Of a DNA stretch of 64,000 nt, positions 8,382 through 20,273 are shown in pieces (within the stretch, counting starts at the first letter, position 1; every line of letters begins with the position of its first letter). Location: assembly GCA_947522735.1 (NCBI GenBank), contig CANNTZ010000004.1, forward strand, positions 15,589 through 79,588. Direction: 5' to 3'. The translations under genes and the position numbers were made by a program. This DNA comes from an uncultured Oscillospiraceae bacterium (lineage in GTDB: Bacteria; Bacillota; Clostridia; Oscillospirales; Ruminococcaceae). Below the pieces are notes generated by a model. It worked only from the letters and a program-made list of their open reading frames with translations, had not been told where the DNA came from and searched no databases.

Positions 8382-9302
8382 TTATATCAGCCTCAGCATG
8401 TCCTCCGGCAGCGGCGAAATGAGCTCCAGCGGCTCGCCGGTTATCGGATGCGTGAGGCGCAGTTTATATGAATGAAGCGCCGGGCGGGAGATCAGCGAGC
8501 GATCCTCCACTCCGTAGAGCCAGTCCCCGGCGAGAGGGTGCCCAAGCGCCGCCATGTGGACGCGGAGCTGGTGGGTGCGGCCCGTGAACGGCAGCAGCCG
8601 CACGAGCGCCAGTCCGTTCCGCTGCGAAAGCACCTCGTAAAAGGTTATCGCCGAGTCGCCGTCCTTGTCAATGCAGCGCTTTATCGCGGAGTCTCCGGCG
8701 CGTCCTATGGGCAGCTCGACCGTTCCGGAGCCTGGCTGCGGGACGCCGGTCACGACGGCGCGGTATTCGCGATAAAACGCATTCTCACCCGCGGCGTGCA
8801 GCGTCCGCTTGAGCCGTTCGTGGATGTAGGCGCTTTTTGCAACGACCATAAGCCCGGTCGTGCCGCGATCCAGACGGTTTACGGGGTGGAAGGTGAAGGC
8901 TTCGCCGAGGCGGTAAGCCAGCACGTTTGCCACGGTGCAGGAGTCCTGCGCGAGCGCTCCGGGATGCACCGCCATCCCGGCGGGCTTGTCTATGACGAGG
9001 ATACATTCGTCCTCGTAAACGATATCGAGCGGGTGCTCCACAGCGCGGATGCGGGCATTCGACGGCTCATCGGTGATCCTGACAGAGAGGATATCGCCGG
9101 GCGAGAGCACAGCGCTTGTGAAGGCGCGCTCGCCGTTGAGAAGTATACCGTCCGGAAGCAGCTTTATCCGCGCAACGAGAGACGACGACAGCATGAGCTC
9201 GCCGCGCAGAACGTGCTTGATCCGCCGCCCGGCATCGCAGCCGCGCGCAACATAGTTGAGCCTGCCGGAGCCATACTCCGCCGCAAGGCTGTACTCAGAC
9301 AC
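8382..9302 (-). CDS. RluA-family pseudouridine synthase
   Basis: A 306-residue enzyme that isomerises uridine to pseudouridine in rRNA or tRNA. The catalytic aspartate lies in HPVNRLDRGTTGLMVVAK, preceded by the VIDKPAGMAVHPG strand and followed by TGRTHQLRVHMAALGHPLAGDWLYG. An N-terminal S4-like region (ARIKLLPDGILLNGE) is present. Start GTG 9302 is chosen because GGGAGG lies 8 bases upstream and the promoter (9337-9366) ends just before it; upstream in-frame codons fall in the promoter. The exact target uridine cannot be predicted. Confidence 0.9.
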   Translation of the reverse strand: MSEYSLAAEYGSGRLNYVARGCDAGRRIKHVLRGELMLSSSLVARIKLLPDGILLNGERAFTSAVLSPGDILSVRITDEPSNARIRAVEHPLDIVYEDECILVIDKPAGMAVHPGALAQDSCTVANVLAYRLGEAFTFHPVNRLDRGTTGLMVVAKSAYIHERLKRTLHAAGENAFYREYRAVVTGVPQPGSGTVELPIGRAGDSAIKRCIDKDGDSAITFYEVLSQRNGLALVRLLPFTGRTHQLRVHMAALGHPLAGDWLYGVEDRSLISRPALHSYKLRLTHPITGEPLELISPLPEDMLRLI

Positions 9303-9336
9303 CGCGCCAACCTCCCACGTTGAATCTGACCTGTAA

Positions 9337-9366
9337 ATTATAGCACACTTCCGTTGCTGTTGTAAA
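9337..9366 (-). promoter_or_regulatory. Sigma-A promoter of the RluA-ACT-DUF711 transcript
   Basis: Minus strand TTTACA (9366-9361), 18 bases, TATAAT (9342-9337). It is the only clear promoter for the three following minus-strand genes. Confidence 0.7.
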
Positions 9367-9481
9367 GACCTAAAGTTAAAATAATCCACGGTGTAAATAC
9401 AATTTTTCTGAGTGTGTCCGTGGAGTGTGGACGTGCTGTCTGATTAAATTGGAATACGCGTAGTTTTCCCGCGAGCGGCAC

Positions 9482-9583
9482 TCAGAAACTCTTGCCGCAG
9501 CCCAAACGCCGCCGCGTCTGCCCGAATACCGTGAGAAGCAAAAGGGGACATATTGCAAATACAGCACAGAGGATATGGCTCAT
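9482..9583 (-). CDS. Possible 33-residue membrane peptide
   Basis: A short frame starting MSHILCAVFAICPLLLL and ending in a basic tail (QTRRRLGCGKSF). It would be a single hydrophobic helix followed by positive charges. AGAGGTG lies 9 bases before the ATG at 9583, which is the main support. I see no promoter and know no named family. It could be chance. Confidence 0.3.
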   Translation of the reverse strand: MSHILCAVFAICPLLLLTVFGQTRRRLGCGKSF

Positions 9584-9816
9584 CTCAGTGCTCACCTCTG
9601 CAAAATAAAATGAACGCACGGGGCATTCACAGGAACACCCGGATGCGTTGATATAAATCCGATTGACAAACGCCCTTCGGTCTAAAGCTCAGGCCGATAT
9701 TTTTTTTAAAAAAGGAAAGAGATATGAGATGAAAACAAGTCTCAACAGCTATAAAAAGAGCAAGCTCAATGATACAGCAGATAAATTTGGTCAAGAAAAA
9801 ATAACTGCGAAGGAGA

Positions 9817-9945
9817 ATGAAAAACGCAAGAGGAAAAGCAATCGACGCTATTATTGCAGCTCCCGCGCGGCTTCAGGGCGAAATTGAGGGCGTCAGAGAC
9901 GGCGAGCAGGACTCGCTGGACAATATGCCGGAGTCACTCATATAA
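9817..9945 (+). CDS. Possible 42-residue protein, mobile-element style
   Basis: A short frame beginning MKNARGKAIDAIIAAP and ending DSLDNMPESLI. The end resembles the EEQEAFDNMPESLQ-type tail often seen in small phage and conjugative-element proteins, which I recall but cannot check here. AGGAG lies only one base before the ATG, too close for good initiation, and a lysine-rich frame from 9729 overlaps it in another phase. It may be the tail of a frameshifted gene. A strong terminator begins at its stop codon, which argues that something is transcribed here. Confidence 0.35.
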   Translation: MKNARGKAIDAIIAAPARLQGEIEGVRDGEQDSLDNMPESLI

Positions 9946-9979
9946 AAAGGTTGAGAGCGGAGAGGCTCTCAACCTTTTT
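9944..9979. terminator. Bidirectional terminator
   Basis: A perfect 15-base-pair stem (AAAAAGGTTGAGAGC with its complement) and a 6-base loop, with A and U runs on both sides. It serves the small plus-strand frame and the convergent isomerase gene ending at 9997. Confidence 0.85.
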
Positions 9980-9996
9980 GCTTGTGCCGCGGAAAA

Positions 9997-10890
9997 TCAC
10001 TCGGCAAGCCCGGCGTAGTAGCGGGCAAGCGCGCCCGCGTAGGCGTAGAACGCGGGGAACGCCACCTTCGGGGTGCCGTAGGGAACGATGAGCTCCATGT
10101 TGTAGAAGCCGGAGTAACCGGTCGCCTTGAGTGCCGCCGAGACGTCCTCCCATTTGGTCGGCTTGGACCAGCACATCGTGTTTGGAAGCATGTGCAGATC
10201 GTCGCGGTTTCGGCTGCCGGGGTTTTCGTTGATGTGCAGCGCGATAACCCGCTTGCCGCAGCGTCTTATCATCTCGACGGGGTCCTCGCCGAGCAGCATC
10301 GCGTGGCCGGTATCGATGCAGACGCCGAACATCTCGCCGCCGTAATCGGCGTAGCGGCACAGCTCGTCGGCGGTGCTGACGCCACAAGTGATGATGCCCT
10401 CGCGCTGATTCCAGCCAAAGAGGTTCTCGATTGCTATCTTGACGCCGGTGCTCTCGGCAAATGGGCGGAGCGCGTCGATATAGCGCATGTTACTTTCATA
10501 GGTATCCTCTAAGGTTTTGCCGCTGTAAAGGTGGATGACGGCAATCCTTGCGCCAAGCTCGGCGCTCAGCTCCAGCATACGCTTTTCCATCGGTATGTAG
10601 ATCTCGGCAAAGTCGTCGAAGGAGCCGTTGCCAAGGGCGGGATAATGTCCGGGACGGAAGGGCAGGTGGGTCTGGTTGATGGTGAGTCCGTGACTTTTGA
10701 GTTTTGCGGCGGAGTCAAGCACCGTTTGGGCAAAGTCATCGGTCGCGTAGACGTTGTCCTGATCCGGCCAGTCGCACACTGGAAAGTCCACCGCGTCAAA
10801 CCCGGCGGCGGTGAGGATGTCCGCGCACTCGTCGAGGGTGCAGGGCTCGTAGGTCTTGTCAAGCAGCCAGTGATTCGTTGAGATCTTCAT
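9997..10890 (-). CDS. Sugar phosphate isomerase/epimerase (xylose isomerase-like TIM barrel)
   Basis: A 297-residue TIM barrel of the AP-endonuclease-2/xylose-isomerase-like group. The four metal ligands are visible in order: Glu in IAIENLFGW, Asp-His in VCIDTGHAML, His in IALHINENPG, and Glu in YNMELIVP near the end. It probably interconverts a keto and aldo sugar or its acid. The ATG at 10890 follows AAGGAG by 8 bases. It is 89 bases downstream of the amidohydrolase and probably the last gene of a GH2-amidohydrolase-isomerase transcript. Substrate not predictable. Confidence 0.85.
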   Translation of the reverse strand: MKISTNHWLLDKTYEPCTLDECADILTAAGFDAVDFPVCDWPDQDNVYATDDFAQTVLDSAAKLKSHGLTINQTHLPFRPGHYPALGNGSFDDFAEIYIPMEKRMLELSAELGARIAVIHLYSGKTLEDTYESNMRYIDALRPFAESTGVKIAIENLFGWNQREGIITCGVSTADELCRYADYGGEMFGVCIDTGHAMLLGEDPVEMIRRCGKRVIALHINENPGSRNRDDLHMLPNTMCWSKPTKWEDVSAALKATGYSGFYNMELIVPYGTPKVAFPAFYAYAGALARYYAGLAE

Positions 10891-10979
10891 GGTTTTCGTC
10901 TCCTTAAAAGTTATATGGTAATGCCGTATGCCGCGGTGTGCCGGATGCGTGCAGGCGACACAGGCAAAATCGCGCATTG

Positions 10980-11768
10980 TCAAAGCGCGACGTCAAGCAG
11001 CCTCGCAAGGTTCCCGCCGAGGATGCCCTCGCGCTGCACGCCGGTGATATCGAGCGAGTTTATCTTCGCGAGCGCCGCGGTTATCTTGTCCACGCCGTTC
11101 CACGGAAAATCCAGCCCAAACACGCAGCGCTCCGGGCCTATCATCCACATCAGGTCGTGGAGCTTTTCATCGTTCAGGTACCAGAACCTGTTGACCTCCG
11201 GATCAAAAACGCTGGTGAGGCCGGCGTAGGTGTTGGGGCTGTTGACGAGCACCGCCATCGCCTCGGTGAAAAAGGAGTAGCCGCCGACGTGCTCGAGGGT
11301 GATTTGCAGCTTTTTGAAGTTGTAGGCGACCTCGTCGTAGAGCAGCATGTTGTAATCGGAGATGCGGTGCCAGTGGACGCCGGTGTGGAAGCTGATCACA
11401 AGCCCCAGCTCTTCGGCGCGCGCGTAGACCTCAAACGCCTCGGGAGAGTTTATGCGCAGCCTCTGCTCGGCCGGGTGGAGCTTGATGCCCTTGAAGCCGA
11501 GCTGTCGGATCTGATCCACCTGCCCGCGCAGATCTCCGAGCGCGAAATCGATGACGCCGAAGCCGGTGATGTTGGGGTCGCAGGCTATCTGCCGGGCAAG
11601 CCACTCGTTCTGGTGCAGGCCGCCCTCGCGGACGTAATCCGGCGGGAGCGGCGCAAAGGCGACAGCCCTGTCTATACCGCAGGCGTCCATCGTGCGCCGC
11701 AGGTTATCGACGCTGCCGCCGTAGGCGTTGTTCTGATATATGTGTGCGTGGTTGGCAAATATTTTCAT
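10980..11768 (-). CDS. Amidohydrolase-2 family metal-dependent hydrolase
   Basis: A 262-residue TIM-barrel protein of the amidohydrolase_2 type (PF04909). The start FANHAHIY stands in for the usual HxH motif; later ligands are in GIKLHPAEQ, ISFHTGVHWH, TLEHVGGY and VFGLDFPW. Members act as decarboxylases, lactonases or hydrolases on small aromatic or sugar acids. It lies five bases after the beta-galactosidase gene, so the two are almost surely co-transcribed. That points to a sugar-derived lactone or acid, but this is inference. Confidence 0.8.
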   Translation of the reverse strand: MKIFANHAHIYQNNAYGGSVDNLRRTMDACGIDRAVAFAPLPPDYVREGGLHQNEWLARQIACDPNITGFGVIDFALGDLRGQVDQIRQLGFKGIKLHPAEQRLRINSPEAFEVYARAEELGLVISFHTGVHWHRISDYNMLLYDEVAYNFKKLQITLEHVGGYSFFTEAMAVLVNSPNTYAGLTSVFDPEVNRFWYLNDEKLHDLMWMIGPERCVFGLDFPWNGVDKITAALAKINSLDITGVQREGILGGNLARLLDVAL

Positions 11769-11773
11769 ACGGT

Positions 11774-14812
<3,039 letters not shown>

Positions 14813-14822
14813 CTATGTGATA

Positions 14823-14851
14823 AGTATATCAGCGGGCGAGAAAACTTGCAA
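14823..14851 (-). promoter_or_regulatory. Sigma-A promoter of the beta-galactosidase operon
   Basis: Minus strand TTGCAA (14851-14846), 17 bases, TATACT (14828-14823), with TGA before the -10 box. Transcription starts near 14816. Confidence 0.72.
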
Positions 14852-15045
14852 CTCTCGCACAAAACATTGTAAAAAAACAGGACACGCAGCCGCGGAGTCA
14901 AAAAACAGAACAAACGGACCCTGTCCGCTGCTCCGGCTTACAGGCACGCGAGGCTCAAATAACGCAAGAGGCCGGCGAACGGCTGCACCGTGAAATGTAA
15001 AGTGCTTATAGTTGAAATTGCGGACAAAAAGACAAAAAAGAGACA

Positions 15046-15074
15046 TTGCGCGGACGCCTTGCACGGGTTATAAT
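15046..15074 (+). promoter_or_regulatory. Sigma-A promoter of the second GH2 operon
   Basis: TTGCGC (15046-15051), 17 bases, TATAAT (15069-15074), 35 bases before the ATG. It is divergent from the beta-galactosidase promoter; the intervening ~190 bases show no clear operator. Confidence 0.72.
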
Positions 15075-15109
15075 TAGAACAACAGAATATCGCATATGGA
15101 GGAGAGAGC

Positions 15110-17884
15110 ATGGAGGGAGACCGTTTTGAGCAGTTCGGAAGGAGGACGCACTCGGGGGAGCGCGCGCAGCTTGTGACGCCGCAGCCAGTGGCGTTTGAAA
15201 AGACGGCGTGCAGGCTGCGCGAGGAACGCTTTGAGGCGGCGAAAACGGAAAAGCCGATGGACTCCAAAGAGGAGCTTTACGCGGAGCTGGATAAGCTGCG
15301 CGTAAAATGTAAGCGGTTTCTTCGCGATTTGGCGCCAAAGCCTGAAAGCACAAGAAAAAAGCTTGAGATAAAGCGGTTCACGCTCGACGGGCAGGGCGAG
15401 ATTGAGCTGCCATACTACGGCGGGCCGCTTGGCCGTGCGAAGCAGCGATATACCGCGGAGCTGAACGTCGTCGGGATAGACGGCCGGGCAGCCTATTTCT
15501 GCTGCAAGGGTGCGGATTACCGCGCGACGGTGCTGATAAACGGCGAATGCGCCGGGATACACGAGGGCTTTTTCGCGCCGTTTGAGTTTGAAATAACGGA
15601 GCTGCTGCGCGAGGGAGCAAATAAAATTGAGATTGTGCTCGAAAACGACTTTATCTTCATGGGCAACGGCGAGGGGGGCGAAAAGGATCCAAAGCTGATC
15701 CAGGGAGACAAGCTCTACGCCGCGACGGGGCTCGGCTACGACGATCCCTTGATCGGCTGGCACCATTGCCCGCCCGGAATGGGGATATACGGCGAGGTGT
15801 ACGTCGAGCTGCGCGACAGGCTGCACATTTCGGATCTCTACGTCCGGCCGGAAACGGAGGCGGAGCGTGCGACGGCGTGGATAGAGGTTGAAAACACAGG
15901 CTACGAGACGATACCGGTGCGGTTCGATATTTCGGTCTATGGGCAGAACTTTGAGGAAACCGTGACGGAGCACGAGACGGTGGAGCCTAAGCTCGGAGAG
16001 CTTGCGCTGAATGCAAAGCATGGCAAAAACGTCTATAAGATACCCGTCGCAATGCCGGATGCGCGGCTGTGGGAGCCGGACGCGCCATATCTCTATCAGA
16101 TGCAGGTGCGGCTGACGCAGGACGGGCGGCTCTGCGACACGGCGGCGCGCCAGTTCGGCATGCGCAGCTTCACGCAGGACACCGAGGCCGAAACCAAAGG
16201 CATGTTCTATCTCAACGGCAAAAAGATACGGCTGCGCGGCGCGAACACGATGGGCTTTGAGCAACAGGACGTGTTGCGCGGCGATTTTGACCGGCTCGTT
16301 GACGACATACTGCTTGCAAAGCTGTGCAATATGAATTTTTGGCGGATAACCCAACGTCCGGTGCAGCAGGAGGTATACGACTGCTGCGACAGGCTTGGAC
16401 TGATGACGCAGTGCGATTTTCCGCTGTTCGGCGTGATGCGCCGCACCAAGCTCGCCGAGGCGGTGAAGCAGGTGGAGGAGATGGTGCGGCTTGTGCGCAG
16501 TCACCCCTGCAACGTCGTGATAACCTACATCAACGAGCCGTGGGCGGACGCCAACCACGAGCCGCACCGACATATGCTGCGCGACGAGATGGAGGTTTTC
16601 TTCGAGATATGCGACCGCGTGGTGCACTACAATGCACCCGGCTGCGTGATCAAGCATGTTGACGGCGACTTTGACCCGCCTACGCGCGACTCGATGCCAG
16701 ACCTGCACTGCTATACGCTGTGGTATAACGGCGGCCAGCTCGATTTTGGCATGTTATATCGCGGCTTTGAGCAGGAGGTAGCGCCGGGCTGGTTCTACGG
16801 CTGCGGCGAATACGGCGCAGAGGGCATGGATTTCCCGGAGGTTATGCGCAGGTATTATCCGAAGGAGTGGTTGGCGGAGCCGCTGGACACCTCGAGGATA
16901 ATCACCGCGCAGTCGAACGCGCTGCACGGCTCTTTCATCGATACGCCGGAGACGCTTGAGGAGTGGTCGGCGGCGACGCAGCGCCATCAGGCGTTCACCG
17001 CGCGGATAATGACCGAGTGCTATCGCCGGGATCCGCGTGTCGTCTCCAACGCGATACATCTCTTTATCGACGCATGGCCGGACGGCTGGATGAAGGCGAT
17101 AATGGACTGCGAGCGCACGCCCAAGCCCGCCTATTTCGCCTATCGAAACGCGCTTGCACCGGTGCTGATAAGCCTGCGCAGCGACCGCTTCACCTGTTAC
17201 GAGGGTGAGACGGTCAGCGTCGAGACGTGGGTCTGCAACGATACAAACGAGCCGTCTGCGGACGGCTGCCGAGTGATATACGAGCTTTATCGCAGCGGCA
17301 AGCCGTTCATGCGCGCCGAAAACAGCGTCGTCTACGGCGGCTGCACCTCCGACTATGTGGGAAGCGCCGAGTTCGCCGTGGAAAACGTGAACGACCGTGA
17401 AAAATGCACGCTGCGCGCGCTGCTCGTGAAGCCGAGCGGAGAAGCTATATCCGTCAACACCTTTGATTTTGAGGTGTTTGCGCGTCGCGAGGTGCGGATA
17501 CGCGACGATATCGTCATAATAAACTCGCTGGAAAACGGCGAGCACGAGATAGCGGGCGAGAAGGTTACGGTGTCGGACTGCCCTCATGCTCCAACATACT
17601 TCCTCTCGCGCAAGACGGGTCACCCCGTCGTGGAGGACTTTGAGCCGGAGGATTTCCGTATGTGGTATGATGCGCAGCGCGACCGGCTGACGCCAATAGC
17701 GAGCCGGTGTTTCCGCGCAGAGGGATTCAGGCCAATACTCATCTGCAACGGAAGCCTCGACCCGTGGATCGTCGCGGGCGAAAAGCTGTATCAGGGCAGG
17801 CGATATGTAATCTGTCTGGCCGAGCTGCGGCGCGAGAATCCGATCGCGGAGCGCTTTCTCCAGGCGCTTTATGATAAGCTATGA
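15110..17884 (+). CDS. Glycoside hydrolase family 2 protein (beta-galactosidase/glucuronidase-like)
   Basis: A 924-residue enzyme of the broad GH2 clan. After a charged N-terminal helix region (1-90) comes a sugar-binding jelly roll (PYYGGPLGRAKQRY), an Ig-like domain, and the TIM barrel with RGANTMGFEQQDVLRGD, acid/base Glu476 in TYINEPWAD and nucleophile Glu567 in YGCGEYGAEG. The order and the NEP motif are those of GH2 enzymes, but it is not LacZ and the barrel resembles the poorly characterised GH2 members, so galactoside, glucuronide or mannoside are all possible. No signal peptide. GGAGGAG precedes the ATG. Its stop overlaps the next gene's possible ATG. Confidence 0.85.
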   Translation: MEGDRFEQFGRRTHSGERAQLVTPQPVAFEKTACRLREERFEAAKTEKPMDSKEELYAELDKLRVKCKRFLRDLAPKPESTRKKLEIKRFTLDGQGEIELPYYGGPLGRAKQRYTAELNVVGIDGRAAYFCCKGADYRATVLINGECAGIHEGFFAPFEFEITELLREGANKIEIVLENDFIFMGNGEGGEKDPKLIQGDKLYAATGLGYDDPLIGWHHCPPGMGIYGEVYVELRDRLHISDLYVRPETEAERATAWIEVENTGYETIPVRFDISVYGQNFEETVTEHETVEPKLGELALNAKHGKNVYKIPVAMPDARLWEPDAPYLYQMQVRLTQDGRLCDTAARQFGMRSFTQDTEAETKGMFYLNGKKIRLRGANTMGFEQQDVLRGDFDRLVDDILLAKLCNMNFWRITQRPVQQEVYDCCDRLGLMTQCDFPLFGVMRRTKLAEAVKQVEEMVRLVRSHPCNVVITYINEPWADANHEPHRHMLRDEMEVFFEICDRVVHYNAPGCVIKHVDGDFDPPTRDSMPDLHCYTLWYNGGQLDFGMLYRGFEQEVAPGWFYGCGEYGAEGMDFPEVMRRYYPKEWLAEPLDTSRIITAQSNALHGSFIDTPETLEEWSAATQRHQAFTARIMTECYRRDPRVVSNAIHLFIDAWPDGWMKAIMDCERTPKPAYFAYRNALAPVLISLRSDRFTCYEGETVSVETWVCNDTNEPSADGCRVIYELYRSGKPFMRAENSVVYGGCTSDYVGSAEFAVENVNDREKCTLRALLVKPSGEAISVNTFDFEVFARREVRIRDDIVIINSLENGEHEIAGEKVTVSDCPHAPTYFLSRKTGHPVVEDFEPEDFRMWYDAQRDRLTPIASRCFRAEGFRPILICNGSLDPWIVAGEKLYQGRRYVICLAELRRENPIAERFLQALYDKL

Positions 17885-17904
17885 ACTTGAAGGGATGGGA
17901 TAAA

Positions 17905-19029
17905 ATGGATATTGGCAGAGACAAGTGGCTTGGGAATCTACCGGATCCGTTCATGGGTGCGGACGGCAGGCGGATGACGTCTATCGAACAGTGGCCCGAG
18001 CAGCGCAGAACGCTGATCGGGAAAACGGTTCCGCTGCTCTACGGCGGTATGCCGCCAAAGCCGGAGGTTTTCCGGCTGACCTACCTTTTCAACTGGCACA
18101 ATCGGCTCTATACCTACCTCATCGAGGCGGGCACGCGGGAAAAGACGGTGCAGCTCAAGCTCCAGCTCTTTGTGCCGGAGGGAGATGGGCCGTTCCCGGT
18201 GGTGCTTGACGGAGACGGATGCTGCCACTACATGAACGACGATGTTATCAAAATGATAAACGACCGCGGATATATCGCGGCAAAATTTGACCGCACGGAG
18301 CTTGCCAAGGACAACTACGGCGACTCCTCCCGCGATCTCGGGCTTTACACCGTCTATCCGGAGCTGAGCTTCGGCGCGCTCGCGGCGTGGGCGTGGGGCT
18401 ATCACCGCTGCGTGGACGCGTTTGAGAGGCTTGACCTCGTGGACAGCGGCTGTGTCGCGATAACCGGCCACTCCCGCGGTGGGAAGACGACGCTGCTTGC
18501 CGCCGCCACCGACGACCGCATCCTCTTCACGCAGGACAACTCATCCGGCGCGGCGGGCGGCGGCTGCTTCCGCTACGAGCAATACGCCGATCCGGAATAC
18601 GTCAAAAAATTCGCGCTCGAGGACGACCGCAGCGAGCGCCTCGCCGACCTGCTTGGACCGGTGCCGTACTGGCTCGGCCCGGATATGCCGGGATATGTCG
18701 GGCGCGAGACGGAGCTTCCGTTCGACCAGCACTTTCTCAAGGCGGCAGTCGCGCCGCGCTGGCTGCTGCTCAACAACACCCTCGACGACATCTGGGCCAA
18801 CCCCAACGGCGCATATCAGACCTATCTCGCGGCAAAAGAGGTTTATGCCTTCCTCGGCGCGGAGGATCATATCGCCTCGGTCTATCGCTACGGCACGCAC
18901 TATCACCGTCCGGAGGATTTTCTCGTATTCCTCGATTTTATCGACTGCGCGCGGCAGGGGCGCAGATTCCTGCGAGACAACTCGGCGCTGGCGATAGATA
19001 TGCCGAGGCTGTATAGCTGGGGCGAGTGA
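17905..19029 (+). CDS. CE15-like alpha/beta hydrolase (glucuronoyl esterase type)
   Basis: About 374 residues with an alpha/beta-hydrolase core. The nucleophile Ser190 sits in VAITGHSRGGKTTLLAA, the GxSRxGK signature of CE15 glucuronoyl esterases and related acetyl-xylan esterases. ALAAWAWGYHRCVDAFE just before it and the late GTHYHRPEDF histidine also fit. CE15 enzymes cut ester links between glucuronoxylan and lignin; here no signal peptide is seen, so it would act on imported fragments. ATG 17905 has GAAGGGA upstream; ATG 17881 overlaps the preceding stop (ATGA) and is an alternative by translational coupling. Clear partner of the upstream GH2 gene. Confidence 0.78.
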   Translation: MDIGRDKWLGNLPDPFMGADGRRMTSIEQWPEQRRTLIGKTVPLLYGGMPPKPEVFRLTYLFNWHNRLYTYLIEAGTREKTVQLKLQLFVPEGDGPFPVVLDGDGCCHYMNDDVIKMINDRGYIAAKFDRTELAKDNYGDSSRDLGLYTVYPELSFGALAAWAWGYHRCVDAFERLDLVDSGCVAITGHSRGGKTTLLAAATDDRILFTQDNSSGAAGGGCFRYEQYADPEYVKKFALEDDRSERLADLLGPVPYWLGPDMPGYVGRETELPFDQHFLKAAVAPRWLLLNNTLDDIWANPNGAYQTYLAAKEVYAFLGAEDHIASVYRYGTHYHRPEDFLVFLDFIDCARQGRRFLRDNSALAIDMPRLYSWGE

Positions 19030-19045
19030 GAAAGGTGAAAACGCG

Positions 19046-20114
19046 ATGAACAATAGAATAGTCATGCTTTTTTGAGGCGATGTCTGCACCGTCAGGCGGC
19101 GCGACATATGCACGGGGGAGAGAGCCGCCGAGACGATGGCCGGAGTGTGCAGCCGCGCCGAAAAGGCGGATTTTTCCATTGCCAAACTCGCGAGTGTCCG
19201 CTGATACGCGAGGGAGAGGCGCGGCCGATTGTCAAATCCGGTGCGGCGCTGCTCGGGCCTCCCGAGAGCGTGGAGCTGCTGCGCGCCGGCGGCTTCGGAT
19301 ATGTCTGCCTTGCGAACAACCACCTCGGCGACTACGGCGCCGCAGGCATCCGCTCGACGCTGCGTGTGCTCGATGAAAGCGGCATAGGCTATTTTGGCGG
19401 GGGGAGAAGATATCGAGCGGGAGTACAGGCCGTTGCGGCCGGAGAAAAACGGCGTTCGAGTATCGGTCGTGACGGCTTGCGGCAACGAGTTCGCGTCGCA
19501 GGCCCGATACGCCGGGTGCGCCGTGCGATAGCGGAGGAGCGGGAGCGCTCCGATTTTGCCGTCGTCTATTATCACGGCGGCACCGGGGACTATCCTTTCC
19601 CCGCGCCGAACGCTGCGGAGAGGTACCGGCTGTTTATTGATCTCGGCGCGGATGCGGTGATTGGCAACCATCCGCGCTGTATGTAGGTCACGGAATGTTA
19701 CGACGGAAAGCCGGTGATATACAGCCTTGGCAACCTGTTTTTCCCGCCGGAGGAGCCGGTCGGGGAGCAGGCGCCGTGGAGCTCCGGTTGCCTTGCGGAG
19801 CTGAAGCTCGAAAAGGGTGCGCCGCCGTCGTTCATACAGGCAAGCGCGACGACAGCCCCACGCTGCTTTTGGGCCGCGAGGAGGAGCGGGTGCGCAGTTA
19901 TCTCGACGAGTTGTCCGCGCCGATAGCGGACGGACGGGAGCTTAATGCGCTGTTCGAGGGCTGGAGCATAATAACAGGGCCGCTTTATGCGGGGCTGCTC
20001 GCTCACGGCTACTGCGGAGAGGACGCGGAGCCCTATGCGTCGGCGCACATCCTCAACGATTTTAGCTGCGAGGCGCGCGCACCTTTTAAAGACTCTGTTC
20101 CGGCTACAATATGA
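19046..20114 (+). pseudogene. Broken CapA-type (poly-gamma-glutamate/metallophosphatase) gene
   Basis: Fragments of a CapA-family protein lie in order but in different frames. They are: MNNRIVMLF followed by an in-frame TGA at 19073-19075; GDVCTVRR...ADFSIA; then, after a shift near 19190, ECPLIREGEARPIVKSG and YVCLANNHLGDYGAAGI. After another shift near 19403 comes GVRVSVVTACGNEF, then VVYYHGGTGDYPFPAP and DLGADAVIGNHP with a TAG at 19684-19686, PVIYSLGN, and a shifted C-terminal tail. At least two stops and about four shifts make it non-functional. It follows the CE15-like gene by 16 bases. Confidence 0.82.
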
Positions 20115-20185
20115 GGGGCGCGTTCCGGAGGCGGAAAAAGCGTGTACAGGTCGAGAAATTTCTAAAGGTTCCGCCGGAATAAAAG

Positions 20186-20215
20186 AAACGCCGTCTGCTG
20201 CTGCGGGCGGCGTTT
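20186..20215 (+). terminator. Terminator after the CapA pseudogene
   Basis: AAACGCCG pairs with CGGCGTTT around a 14-base loop; the 3' end runs into TTTACTTTG and overlaps the -35 box of the next gene. Confidence 0.5.
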
Positions 20216-20241
20216 ACTTTGCGGGGAAAATGTGGTATCAT
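20213..20241 (+). promoter_or_regulatory. Sigma-A promoter of the SDR gene
   Basis: TTTACT (20213-20218), 17 bases, TATCAT (20236-20241), 32 bases before the ATG. Confidence 0.6.
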
Positions 20242-20273
20242 TAATATGTAACAAAGCAAAGGAGGCTGAGAAT

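Noticed and set aside
9729..9887. A lysine-rich 52-codon frame
   Set aside because: Repetitive basic composition, no domain, overlaps another possible frame; not listed as a gene.
15074..16708. A 544-codon open frame on the minus strand under the second GH2 gene
   Set aside because: It is antisense to a well-supported GH2 gene with active-site motifs. High GC leaves long stop-free antisense frames; it has no promoter, ribosome site or recognisable domain.
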